A stretch of DNA of 64,000 bases from Cladopsammia gracilis (Eukaryota > Cnidaria > Anthozoa > Scleractinia > Dendrophylliidae). Positions within the stretch are counted from its first letter, which is position 1, and each line of letters starts with the position of its first letter. The notes under the pieces are model-generated. The model searched no databases and was not told where the DNA came from. It saw only the letters and a list, made by a program, of their open reading frames with translations. The stretch is taken from contig JAJGOT010000207.1 in assembly GCA_022457155.1 (NCBI GenBank), positions 1,066,501-1,130,500 on the forward strand. The letters run 5' to 3'. The position numbers and the translations under genes are program-made. This document shows positions 55,267-64,000 of the stretch, one piece after another.

Positions 55267-57182
55267 GTATAAAATTTTGCTGTACGAAAGTGTAAAGTAA
55301 CAATTAAGAACAGAAAAAGGTATGCAGAAACTAAAAAAATTGGTTGTAACACTGGCTCACAAGCCAGCAATTGCATCACTGTATTCTAAATCGTTTTCCC
55401 AAATAGATGGTTTTCCATGTTCTGTAAGAAAATAAATGCATGCTTGATGTCTCGTGGATGCCAAAGAAAAAGATCATAAAAAGTTCCAATCGAACATTTA
55501 CAGTAGCTATAATAATTAATTCTTGTTCATAAGGAATTGAAGGGCCTGGGGCTTAACCAGCCTATGTTGCTTTTGAGGTCGTTTTTTTATTTTTCTTACT
55601 CAGATTTGTCCATTTTTGGCATGTGAACTAAAAATTAGTTGCAAAACATTGTTCAGATTTTTTGTTTTTTTCTGTCGCTTTCGAGAATAAACATATGCAA
55701 AAAAAAAATCTGCATGTCTCCCGCTGAATCCCGCTCGAAAAAATGAATCCCAAGGTTTACCCAAATTTCTCGATTTGACATTGATTTTTCACTTCAGATG
55801 GCCAAGTTTGGGCCCGTACCGCTAAATCCTGCTCAAGAAAAATAAATCCCGAAGTTCAATCCCTCAAAATCGCTTAATTTTAATCACCAATAGTCAGCCA
55901 CTTAGATTCCCGCCATCTCCCTTATCCTTACGGACCTCCTTTAGGAAGCACTCCCGGTCCTCCGCTGCCGGCTCACAGTCTTTGCCCGCCTTGCTGAATT
56001 TCACCCGGCCGCAAGAACTCACTTTGAGCTGCCCAAAGCTGTTTCTCAATCTCCCGCGCGACCACGCAAAGCCGACCTATCCGCCACTGTCGCAAAGCAT
56101 GTCGGGATATCAATGGCGAAAACAAAAACAGAATTCCGGCCAAACGAAATACGGAAAATATTAAGTTTCGAAGCACTTCGGATATCGGGCATTTTGACTA
56201 CGGCACGGGATGGGAAATGGCCCACAACTCACAATGCTGCCCCTTTTCTGATCCCAAGTGATTCCAGACTTTCCCGCCAGCTTGTCTCGTCCACCAACGT
56301 CTATTTTCACCATGAGCATGAAATAGCAATTTAGACACAGGGTAAGACAAGAAACACGACTCGTTCTTTGAGGTGCTAGAGAGTTGCCGATTTCCAGACT
56401 TAATGATGTCCTTCAATAACCAGACGGGCCTTAAACATATTGGCTTATACGCACGTTACAGACGATGTGTTTGCCGTAGTGAGCTTGCGATAGATAAGCG
56501 AACAAGGCGCGCGTAAATAACGGTATTTTCGTTCATGTTGTTGGCGCGGGTCAATTTTTAAGAATAAACAGCCACGCAAGTGGCCAAAATATGGCAAACT
56601 TTCAGTGTCAGTTTGGTTCTCTTTCCAGCAAACAGAGCTCAGCCTTGGCAATGTACATTATTAGGGAGAATTCTTATTTGGGTAGGCGAGCATGAATCAA
56701 AGGCTGGTTATGCCCTCAGCCCTTCAATTATTTTTTCCCTATGACCTAAAACTAAGGAAAAATCTCTTTAAATGAATTTCTGTTATGTTGTCACAGGTCG
56801 TATGTCTCCCTGTATAATATTTATACAGGATAACCCCGTCAGTGTAAAAACACTGGTATCAAAGGAGGTCCTATTAATTACTAAGGCCTCGTTACACGGG
56901 TCCGGACAAATTTTTGCATGGACAAATTTAGTTCCTAGACCACGTGTTTACATGGATCCGTGCAAATTCTGTTACAGATTGCAGTGGTGTTTACACAAAC
57001 TTGCACACTTAGCTGTTCAAAAATTCGTCCAATTCCGCCTATCCAGTGTAAACGCAAGGTGGAACTGTGCAAGTTTTTGTCCGTGCAAAAATTCGTGTAA
57101 ACGGGGCCTAAAATACAATAATGCCAGAATAAAAAGTCCCTACAAGATATAAAAATATTTAAAACTACTAGAATAAAAAGTT
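55267..57182. other. Non-coding tract before the Ngaro-like element
   Basis: ORFs near 55973-56416 overlap on both strands and lack motifs. Around 56885-57110 TTTTTGCATGGACAAATTT-type and GTGTAAACGGGGCCT-type segments form an inverted, decayed element with TCGTTACACGGG/CGTGTAAACGGGG ends, about 230 bp, possibly a MITE. No gene. Confidence 0.45.
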
Positions 57183-57432
57183 TCACAATTTATTGAACAT
57201 GTGAAATAAATTTCAGTTAATCAACAACCCTTGTTTCTATTTTGAGCTAGGGGCTTTGCTAAATCATCCAATCATTGACCTTGGATGACCGCACGTGAAA
57301 ATCCTGGAAACCATCCAATCAGAGCGAACTTCGGTATTGTGATACGTGCTCGCTAAATTCGATCATTGTCTTTTGCTCTCACACGAGACGAGATAAACAA
57401 TAGTGCGACATTTTGTCAAGAATATTTTTTGT
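57183..57432 (+). repeat. Ngaro-like element, split direct repeat A1
   Basis: Nearly identical to A2 at 61412-61659 over about 248 bp, with only a handful of differences. Starts TCACAATTTATTGAACATG and ends AAGAATATTTTT. It forms the left end of the element. Confidence 0.9.
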
Positions 57433-57552
57433 TTTTCTGCTCTTCCTCGTATCGTCCATCATCCGAAGGCAGTAACCTTCACCAGACTCTTTGCCCACGC
57501 AACCACGGGGCTTAAACTGACTTTGCATTCCATGTGGTGATCAACAAAAGCA

Positions 57553-58862
57553 TGCCGCCGACTCGCCGAGCGAGAAACTCTTCAAGGTTAGCCGATCCCG
57601 GTCCAGCTATACCTGCAGACCTTGAGCTTGGCAGGCTTTACGTTAAAGACTTAAAATCCCTGTGTAACAGGCTTTAACTCCCAACGAACGGCGGGCGCAC
57701 TGCCCTTAACAAATGTATCGGCACAGCGAACAACAGAAAGCCTCCCTGGCACTCTGCCCCCCATTCAAGATGGCGGTAACCACGTGGAACATCAAAACGA
57801 CCAAAATGCCCTAGAGCTCCAATTCCAGCGGCTCCAGCAGCAAGTCCAGGAGCTCCTGGACAGGGATTCGCCACAAGATGGACTTCTTTCAGCCACCCAA
57901 TTGACTCAAGTACAATCTATTATACAAGGGTCACTGAATGAGGCGATCGAGAAAGCCGCATCGGCCGCTGCTCAAGCAGCAGTTAGTGCTTTCAGTGGCT
58001 CATCTCCACCAGCTACCACTCCAGCCACCCCCGCAAGAGAATCCTCTGGGACTGATACACTGCAACCATCTTCAGCAGGGACAATCGGTGCATCCACAAG
58101 CAATGGCATAACTGCATCGCCAATATCCAGTTCAAGTTCTGCTACAGACACAGCAATGGATTCTGTGCATGAGCGCTGCCGGCCAAACTGGTCAAAGAGA
58201 TCCTAACTGGTGAGTTCATGGAACTATCTAAATTGCTTCCCAAGAACTTTAACATATTAAATCCGTCCCAGGATGAGCCGCTTACCCTAACCGTCGAAAA
58301 TTCAGTCATCAAAGTAAATAAGGCCAAAGCTACATCAATAACTGACATATCAGAGTGGACGACGGCCTTTAGTGCCTACATGGGTGTTCTCATAAGCAAG
58401 TTCCCACACAGTGCTTCTGAGCTATTAGAATACAGGTCTCTCATTCGCTATGCTGCTAGATACCATAAGGGGTTAGGTTGGTGTGTGTACGACGTAAAGT
58501 TTCGGCAGAAGGCTGCCACTAACAAGTCATTGAAGTGGTCCACCATTGACAATCAACTATGGCTGAAAACCTTTACAGTTGCCCCTTCACTTCTAAAGGA
58601 AGACATTGGGGTTTTCCAGTCAGGACCCTCATCGTCAAGTACCTCTAGGGGGACCGAAAACCGTACTTGCTTCAACTTTAATAGGGAGGCTCCCTGTGCC
58701 AGAACCCCTTGTCCCTATGCCCACAAATGTAACAGGTCTGGGTGTGGGAAAGATCATCCCGGGAACAAGTGCCCCAATTCCTATGGGACAGAAAAAGAAC
58801 CTTCCCCAAGGGTGGAAAGGTCAACCCTCCAGCACCAGAGCACCCGCCACCGAGAAAAGTAG
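57553..58862 (+). pseudogene. Ngaro-like Gag, SAP-like N-terminus and zinc fingers, disrupted
   Basis: From ATG 57553 the frame reads MPPTRRARNSSRLADPGPAI, then VKDLKSLCNRL and a TAA at 57676. NGGRTALNK follows, so a SAP-like DNA-binding helix pair is interrupted. The frame reopens at 57784 with a helical Gln/Leu-rich stretch (LQFQRLQQQVQELLDRD) and a Ser/Thr/Pro-rich linker. An indel near 58175 moves to the frame from 58218 (ELSKLLPKNFNI, CVYDVKFRQKAATNKSLKW). At about residues 147-195 of that piece lie CFNFN, CARTPCPYAH and CNRSGCGKDH followed by KC, a CCCH-like then a CCHC-like zinc site. Stop at 58862. Gag role from position and fingers. Confidence 0.8.
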
Positions 58863-60118
58863 CTTTGGTGGTGTAGCTTCTCCTGTCAATGTACCCAACT
58901 TATCCCAAGCCTTATCTAATCATCCTGAAAGGGAATTTGTCAACAAACTGTGTTCAGAGCTGAGGGAGGGGGCTAGGATTGGTTATTCTGGTCCTCGATC
59001 CCCACGCTTTTCAAATAATTTACCAACTGCTCATTTAAATCCTGAGATTGTCACAGCAAATTTAGCTGATGAGGTTTCAAAAGGGCGAACAATGGGCCCT
59101 TTTCCCACACCCCCCTTTAAAAATTTTCAGGTCTCGCCAATTGGCCTTGTCCCAAAAAAACATTCTGGCAAATTTCCTTTGTGTGCCACATCCTGGATGA
59201 TTTCCTCATAGTAGAACCTCCTTGTCCCCCCCCCCCCCCCGCTGGACTCCCTTTGCCGGGCAAGTTTGTCAAGTATGATCTTCACCTTAAAAAATTTGAA
59301 CATTCCCATCTCCGCAGCCAAAACCGAGGGGCCTTTTCAAATTATTCAGTTCATGGGTATCATACTAGACTCTGAAAAAATGGAGGCAAGGCTACCTGAC
59401 GACAAGGTAGAGAGGATCAAATCTGCTCTCTCCGCTTTCCAATCTCAGAGGTCAACAACACTGAGAGAACTTCAATCACTGCTAGGCACTCTTAATTTTG
59501 CTTGCAAGGTAATCCCCCCAGGGCGTCCCTTCCTACAACGAATAATCCATCTTACCAGAAGCATTAAGAAACCCCACCATCATATAAAGCTAACCACAGG
59601 TTTCTACAAGGATATTGAAATGTGGAAGATCTTTATTGACCAGTGGAATGGTATAGGAATATTCCTATCTCCTCTGTGGGAAAACTCTGACACACTTTCC
59701 TTGTTTACAGATGCCTCTGGCTCCCTGGGTTATGGGTTTTTTTCCATTAAAGATGGTTTCAGGGAAAATGGCTCCCATCTCAATAACTAGACCAGCCAGG
59801 GATAAGCATCCTTTGGCAAGAACTATATGCAATTAATATTGCGTGCCACTTGTGGGGGGCCCTTTGGACATCCAAACGCATTCAGTTCTATTGTGACAAT
59901 CAGGGTGTAGTCGAGGTCATCAATTTCTGTCGATCCAAAGTCCCCCGTGTAATGGACTTGGTGAGGGACCTAACACTCTGTACCCTGCAGCATAACTTTT
60001 GATTTTGAGCAAAGCATGTCCCTGGGATCAATAACAACATTGCGGACTCTCTTTCTCGTTTGCAGATGGAACGCTTCCACCAGCTAGCACCCCAGGCCAA
60101 CGCGATGCCAGACCCCAT
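58800..60118 (+). pseudogene. Ngaro-like reverse transcriptase / RNase H with core deletion
   Basis: The RT start (NVPNLSQALSNHPEREFVNK, GARIGYSGPRSPRFSNNLPT, LADEVSKGRTMGPFPTPPF, IGLVPKKHSGKF) is open to 59211. The next recognisable sequence is CHILDDFLIV, with the LDD catalytic motif at 59193-59201. It comes immediately, so the fingers and palm between (including the motif with the first Asp) are missing, probably more than 100 residues. The thumb (FMGIILDSEKMEARLPDDK, LRELQSLLGTLNFACKVIPP) and RNase H (LFTDASGSLGYGFF, then FYCDNQGVVEV, NNNIADSLSR) follow in other frames, with a stop near 59790 and one near 60000. A run of C at 59229-59240 lies beside the deletion. Confidence 0.85.
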
Positions 60119-60169
60119 CCCAGCCTATCTGTACAATCTCTAAGAAAGGCAGCTGAGCATTACCTGGGG

Positions 60170-60894
60170 ATGGCACTTGCCCAGAGCACCAAAAAGACCT
60201 ATGGCTCTGGTATGCGGCAATTTTTCTCTTTCTGTTCACAAATTAACATCAATCCGCGACTCCCCTTTAACGAGGAAGTTTTGATCAATTTCTCCATAGC
60301 CATGGCTCGTTCTGTGCAATATACCACTATTAAGAACTATTTGTTGGCAGTCAAAAATTATCACTCCAGCCATGACTATGAGCTTCAGCTATCTAATTTC
60401 GTCTCCACCTTATTCTTCGCAGCATCAAGCGCTCACAAGGGTAACAGTCCAAAGTACGCAGACGATTAACTTTACAACTGTTGAACTTATTTTACTACCT
60501 CCTCAATACTAACAATAGGGATTCCTTGATGCTCTGGGCAGCAATGACACTTGCATTTTTCGGCTTCTTGCAAATAGGCGAACTCACCTGCAACTCAACT
60601 TTCGATACAAAGCACTATCTCATGAACAGGGACATAACCTTCATGCCAAAAAGTTCACCCAAGTGTATGTTAGTGAACTTGAAGGTGTCGAAAACAGACC
60701 CTTTTCGACAGAGACAGACCATCGTCATTGGAAAGACAAATTCACCCTTGTGCACCATCGCAGCAATGGTGGCATACCTGAACTCCGGGCCCTTCTATTT
60801 GTTTTGGGAGGTTTGTACCTTCACTTGTCACCAGCAGTCAAATGTACTCTTCAGTTTAATTCCCCCTCCTCACGTACATGTACCAGTCCCCTAA
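60170..60894 (+). pseudogene. Ngaro-like tyrosine recombinase, truncated
   Basis: 60170-60469 (QSTKKTYGSGMRQFFSFCSQ, TTIKNYLLAVKNYHSSHDYE) is the N-terminal binding half. After a stop at 60467 the frame from 60481 reads SLMLWAAMTLAFFGFLQIGE, where the family's first catalytic Arg is Gln (codon CAA 60571-60573), and KCMLVNLKVSKTDPFRQRQT. The gene loses homology near 60800, so the HxxR and Tyr boxes are absent. Unable to catalyse recombination. Confidence 0.8.
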
Positions 60895-61049
60895 ATCTAT
60901 TTATCTCACCACGTTAACTTTATCAATCCTCGCAGGATAAAAGGCATTTGTTTTTAATGAAATACAGACTATTATATCTGCATACTGTTATTCCTGGCCT
61001 AACTAGATTTTCCTAGTGGCTCGTCAATGGGGGAATGCTATGCATTTTG

Positions 61050-61411
61050 TGGGGATGAAGTGCTCCTCTTGTCACACTCTTGCCCCCATAGACTCAATTT
61101 TCGGAGGCCCAACTCCCTCCAATTTTTACTCCCTGGAGTTACGTTAGTGGAGGTCCATTCCCTCCAGTCAGAGGAGGCCAACTCACTCCTCTCTACCCAG
61201 AAATGTTTACAGTGGCCCTGAGAGAAGGCCCACTCCCTTCTCTCCATCCACTGTGTACATCCCCTTGGGCTGTAGGTTTTGTTTTCTTGACACTTCAGGG
61301 GTTCATGGGGCTAAAACATTAACTGAGCACTTTGTCACCCACTTCCCCATTTTCAGCCACACAAAGTTGTTGTTGTTTTTATCTTAATAAAGCAAGGGGA
61401 TGTTAATTAAA
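61050..61411 (+). repeat. Ngaro-like split direct repeat B1
   Basis: Homologous to B2 at 62062-62418 (TGGGGATGAAGTGCTCCTC start, AAAGCAAGGGGA near the end). It directly abuts A2. ORFs on either strand here are translations of the repeat. Confidence 0.9.
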
Positions 61412-61659
61412 TCACAATTTATTGAACATGTGAAATAAATTTCAGTTAATCAACAACCCTTGTTTCTATTTTGAGCTAGGGGCTTTGCTCAATCATCCAA
61501 TCATTGACCTTGGATGACCGCACGTGAAAATCCTGGAAACCATCCAATCAGAGCAAACTTCGGTATTGTGATACGTGCTCACTAAATTCGATCATTGTCT
61601 TTTGCTCTCACACGAGACGAGATAAACAATAGTGCGACATTTTGTCAAGAATATTTTTG
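61412..61659 (+). repeat. Ngaro-like split direct repeat A2
   Basis: Near-identical copy of A1 at 57183-57432. It follows B1 without a gap, giving the B1-A2 junction expected of a split-direct-repeat element. Confidence 0.9.
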
Positions 61660-62061
61660 GTTTCCTCCCACCCACCCAAAGCTCTTGCCCACTTATTTCT
61701 TTATAATAATACATTGTAGCGCGACTCAGTGCCACATTTGAGGTGGTTTAGATATGTTAATTTATTGAAGGATCTTTACTATTATCAGAGACACTAAGTA
61801 TGTGACCATTTATATACTTTAGAGCAATTATATACCACATTTTAGGTGGTTTAGATATGTTAATTTATTGAAGGATCATTACGATTATCAGAGACACTAA
61901 GAATCTTAGAGAACCCAAGTACCTCGCTTAGTTTTGTTTATGTAGATCAAGCTACTTTGCTAGTTCAGTAATATATACTTTAGATCATAATTCGCAATTC
62001 ATACCTTTTTATATTGTTACCTTTCCAAGTTCTGTTTAGGTTGGTCAAATAAACACGGGAA
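61660..62061. repeat. Spacer between A2 and B2 with internal tandem duplication
   Basis: 61732-61798 and 61834-61900 are 67-bp copies (AGGTGGTTTAGATATGTTAA core). About 400 bp that canonical elements do not have between A2 and B2; probably an insertion or expanded terminal region. Confidence 0.7.
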
Positions 62062-62418
62062 TGGGGATGAAGTGCTCCTCTCGTCACACTCTTGCCCCCA
62101 TAGACTCGATTTTCGGAGGCCCAACTCCCTCCAATTTTTACCCCCTGGAGTTAGGTTAGTGGAGGTCCACTCCCTCCAGTCAGAGAGGAGGCCAACTCAC
62201 TCCTCTCTACCCAGGAATGTTTACAGTGGCCCTGAGAGAAAGCCCACTCCTTCTCTCCATCCACTGTGTACATCCCCTTGGGCTGTAGGTTTTGTTTTTT
62301 TGACACTCCAGTGGTTCATGGGGCTAAAACATTAACTGAGCACTTTGTCACCCACTTCCCCATTTTCAGCCACAAAGTTGTTGTTTTTATCTTAAGAAAG
62401 CAAGGGGAGGTTGATTAA
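62062..62418 (+). repeat. Ngaro-like split direct repeat B2 (right end)
   Basis: Second copy of B1, ending TTGATTAA at 62418. Unrelated sequence follows, so this is the right boundary. Confidence 0.9.
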
Positions 62419-62731
62419 CCCTAAAAGTCCTTAAAAAGTATAAAAATATGAGAAGACTATTTACATCGTAACATAATTGCAGATAGTGTGAACATTCAGT
62501 ATTAAGAAAAATGTGTTTGGAACCTTCTAAGAACTCAATACGTGGTACATTGATATTTCAGAATGCCATTCATCTATATAAGTCAAAAAATCACTAGTAT
62601 CTCAGTGCTACCCTCCCTGATATGAATGATGGATTCATTCTCTGAGTAATAAAGGATATCTGATCCATTCTCCTAAACTACATTACTTTTCAAAAAATTA
62701 TCTTAGAAGATCTGCTGGTGATGTATATCAA
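62419..62731. other. Non-coding spacer
   Basis: About 310 bp of AT-rich sequence between the Ngaro-like right end and the transposase remnant. Nothing identified. Confidence 0.5.
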
Positions 62732-63524
62732 TTAACTAGGGTTTCCTACAATTTTCACGTCTCTGTTTTTAGCAGCAACAGAACGTTGGCTTAAATTATC
62801 TGCCAAATTGAAGCCAGAATCTTTACCTTTCTTACCACCAGTGAATTTTTCTCCTATCAAGTTTAGTGTTTGAGTCAGGGTAGCTTTCCACATAAATCCA
62901 GTTTCGTCATCATTGAAGCGATCTTTCATACTGTAGCTGCGGGAAATATCCGGGAGACAGTCACTCAAGTTTCAATACCAGGATCTACGCTCTTCTCTTC
63001 ACCACATACAGCCTGGCCTGTAATTCCATGTCTTTCCTTGAACTTATCTAGAAAGCCGTTACTTGCCTTGAAGTTCTCATGCCCCAACTGTTCTGCAAAA
63101 TACTGGGTTTTTTCTTGTAAGAGTGGTCCACTAACTGGGACATTCATGGCTCAAACCTTGCGGAACCATTCAGAGAGTGCATTGTCCAGATCTGGAAAAG
63201 TCGACTGTTTCATCTTCTTTCGTTTGTTTTTGCACAATCCTCCTTCAAAGGCACTAACAATGTCATCCTTCTTCTTCAAAATGGTCGAGATAGAACATTG
63301 TGACAAAGGCGGGTCAAAACTTTAGCCACAACAGTGTGTTTCTCCCCATTCTTAATTGCTTTGACCATTTTATATTTCTCTTCCAAAGTCAGAACTCGTC
63401 TCTTCTGTCTCTTTGTTTCTTGGACTTCGTCGACTCTGATGTAGAAGCAGTAGAACTGGAAACTGCCCCACTTTCTCGTGCTGCACTCTCTAGGCTTGTC
63501 ATAGGAAAATTGGTTATCTATCAT
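62732..63524 (-). pseudogene. pogo/Tigger-type (CENP-B-like) transposase, truncated
   Basis: Minus strand, N- to C-terminal. LTLEEKYKMVKAIKNGEKHT (63524-63276) is the first helix-turn-helix. After a frame change come STILKKKDDIVSAFEGGLCK and LDNALSEWFRKV. A TGA codon then precedes [20 protein letters not shown] and [18 protein letters not shown] (63147-62965), the second, CENP-B/Tc5-type helix-turn-helix. Then FNDDETGFMWKATLTQTLN and GEKFTGGKKGKD, the start of the DDE domain with its first Asp. The remaining catalytic residues are lost; the ORF ends at 62732. At least two stops or shifts. The MITE at 24953 has ends of the type such enzymes use, but a link is not shown. Confidence 0.8.
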
Positions 63525-63604
63525 ATGCGATTATTGCTTGGGGGAGTGCCTATGCATCTCACCTGAGGAAAATTCAAGTCAAACAAAATCATATTGTTTG
63601 CCTA

Positions 63605-64000
63605 ATGTTTTTTGCTTCTCTGTATGGCAAAAATACAGGCAGTGCTCTTCCGCTACTTAACTTATTAGACCTACTTACAGTAGAAAATATTTTTACATTA
63701 CAATTACTCAAGTTCTCCCACCAGTGGCATAAAAAGCAACTTCCCAATATCTTCGACAACCACCTTCGCTACGCCTGTGACGTCCGCACATATAACACTA
63801 GATATGCTGCAAGAGGTAACTTCTATAAAGCACACTTCAGGACTAAAATAGGGAAACATCAGCTTTAGCAGTTGATTTTTGGGAAAAACTACCAACAGAA
63901 ATCAAAGATCTTAGTCATTTTGATTTCAAAAAAAAAAGAAAAAAAAGTTAAATGGTATTTATTGTCGAAACAGATATACTGTCCAACCCCAGTTGCTTCC
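63605..64000 (+). mobile_element. LINE RT protein C-terminus, runs off the window
   Basis: 63605-63868 reads LPLLNLLDLLTVENIFTLQL, LKFSHQWHKKQLPNIFDNHL, VRTYNTRYAARGNFYKAHFR and a TAG near 63868. After a one-base shift it continues DFWEKLPTEIKDLSHFDFKK to the end. The YNTRYAARGNFY, FWEKLP and FDFKK order is the CR1/L2-type LINE tail. A Lys-rich A run near 63930 may be slippage. The element is cut by the window edge. Confidence 0.8.

Noticed and set aside
55973..56416. Cluster of four overlapping ORFs on both strands
   Set aside because: GC is a little higher here, which lengthens ORFs by chance; no family resemblance or splice phase support.
61038..61247. ORFs inside B1 and B2 repeats
   Set aside because: They follow the direct-repeat sequence of the Ngaro-like element and differ between the two copies by frameshift.

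Overview
The window looks like an accessory, transposon-rich stretch of an animal genome, most likely an anthozoan cnidarian such as a stony coral. It is AT-rich, with spliced gene remnants separated by long non-coding tracts. The mobile elements seen are DIRS and Ngaro-type tyrosine-recombinase retroelements, BEL, LINEs, PIF/Harbinger, pogo/Tigger, rve-type and YqaJ-associated elements, MITEs and tRNA-headed SINE-like units. The species assignment is inference from this mix; no housekeeping gene is present to confirm it. Almost every coding region carries stops, frameshifts or deletions, and no conserved host gene was recognised.

Layout: 0-2.7 kb is satellite/minisatellite DNA and AT-rich tract. 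3.38-7.85 kb is an almost full-length DIRS-like element with inverted terminal repeats, followed by an 85-bp-arm palindrome (7.85-8.12 kb). 8.4-9.84 kb is a small three-exon gene or gene tail. 10.8-14.6 kb holds a MITE, tRNA-like heads and a broken integrase. 15.35-23.30 kb is an AT-rich island of tightly packed small genes on both strands: a family of F-box-like genes, an acidic Cys-rich protein and unknown minus-strand genes. It is bounded by two direct copies of a 1.3-1.6 kb segment. 23.3-24.9 kb is a SWIM-finger/YqaJ exonuclease pseudogene. 25.5 kb has a DDE transposase tail. 28.36-30.13 kb is a spliced SAM-like gene remnant, 31.9 kb a helicase scrap and 34-34.6 kb an unknown spliced gene.

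36.9-37.6 kb is a BEL integrase C-terminus. 38.4-43.8 kb is a composite block with inverted end sequences carrying an rve-type transposase remnant and an opposite-strand alpha-kinase pseudogene, with a LINE tail inserted. 44.5-45.0 kb is a Harbinger-like MADF/DDE pair. 46-49 kb holds zinc-knuckle and unknown transposon-like ORFs and a LINE 3' end. 50.8-55.3 kb is a candidate multi-exon gene with damage. 57.18-62.42 kb is a Ngaro-like retroelement with diagnostic split direct repeats (A1 ... B1-A2 ... B2) and a deletion through its RT core. 62.7-63.5 kb is a pogo/Tigger transposase and 63.6 kb to the end is a LINE C-terminus.

The two points I would check first are the 15.35-23.30 kb island, which does not match any element class I recognise, and a pair of LINE 3'-end hairpins (40.7 and 49.3 kb) with identical loop cores and fully covarying 10-bp stems. 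No similarity search was possible; family calls rest on motifs read by eye.
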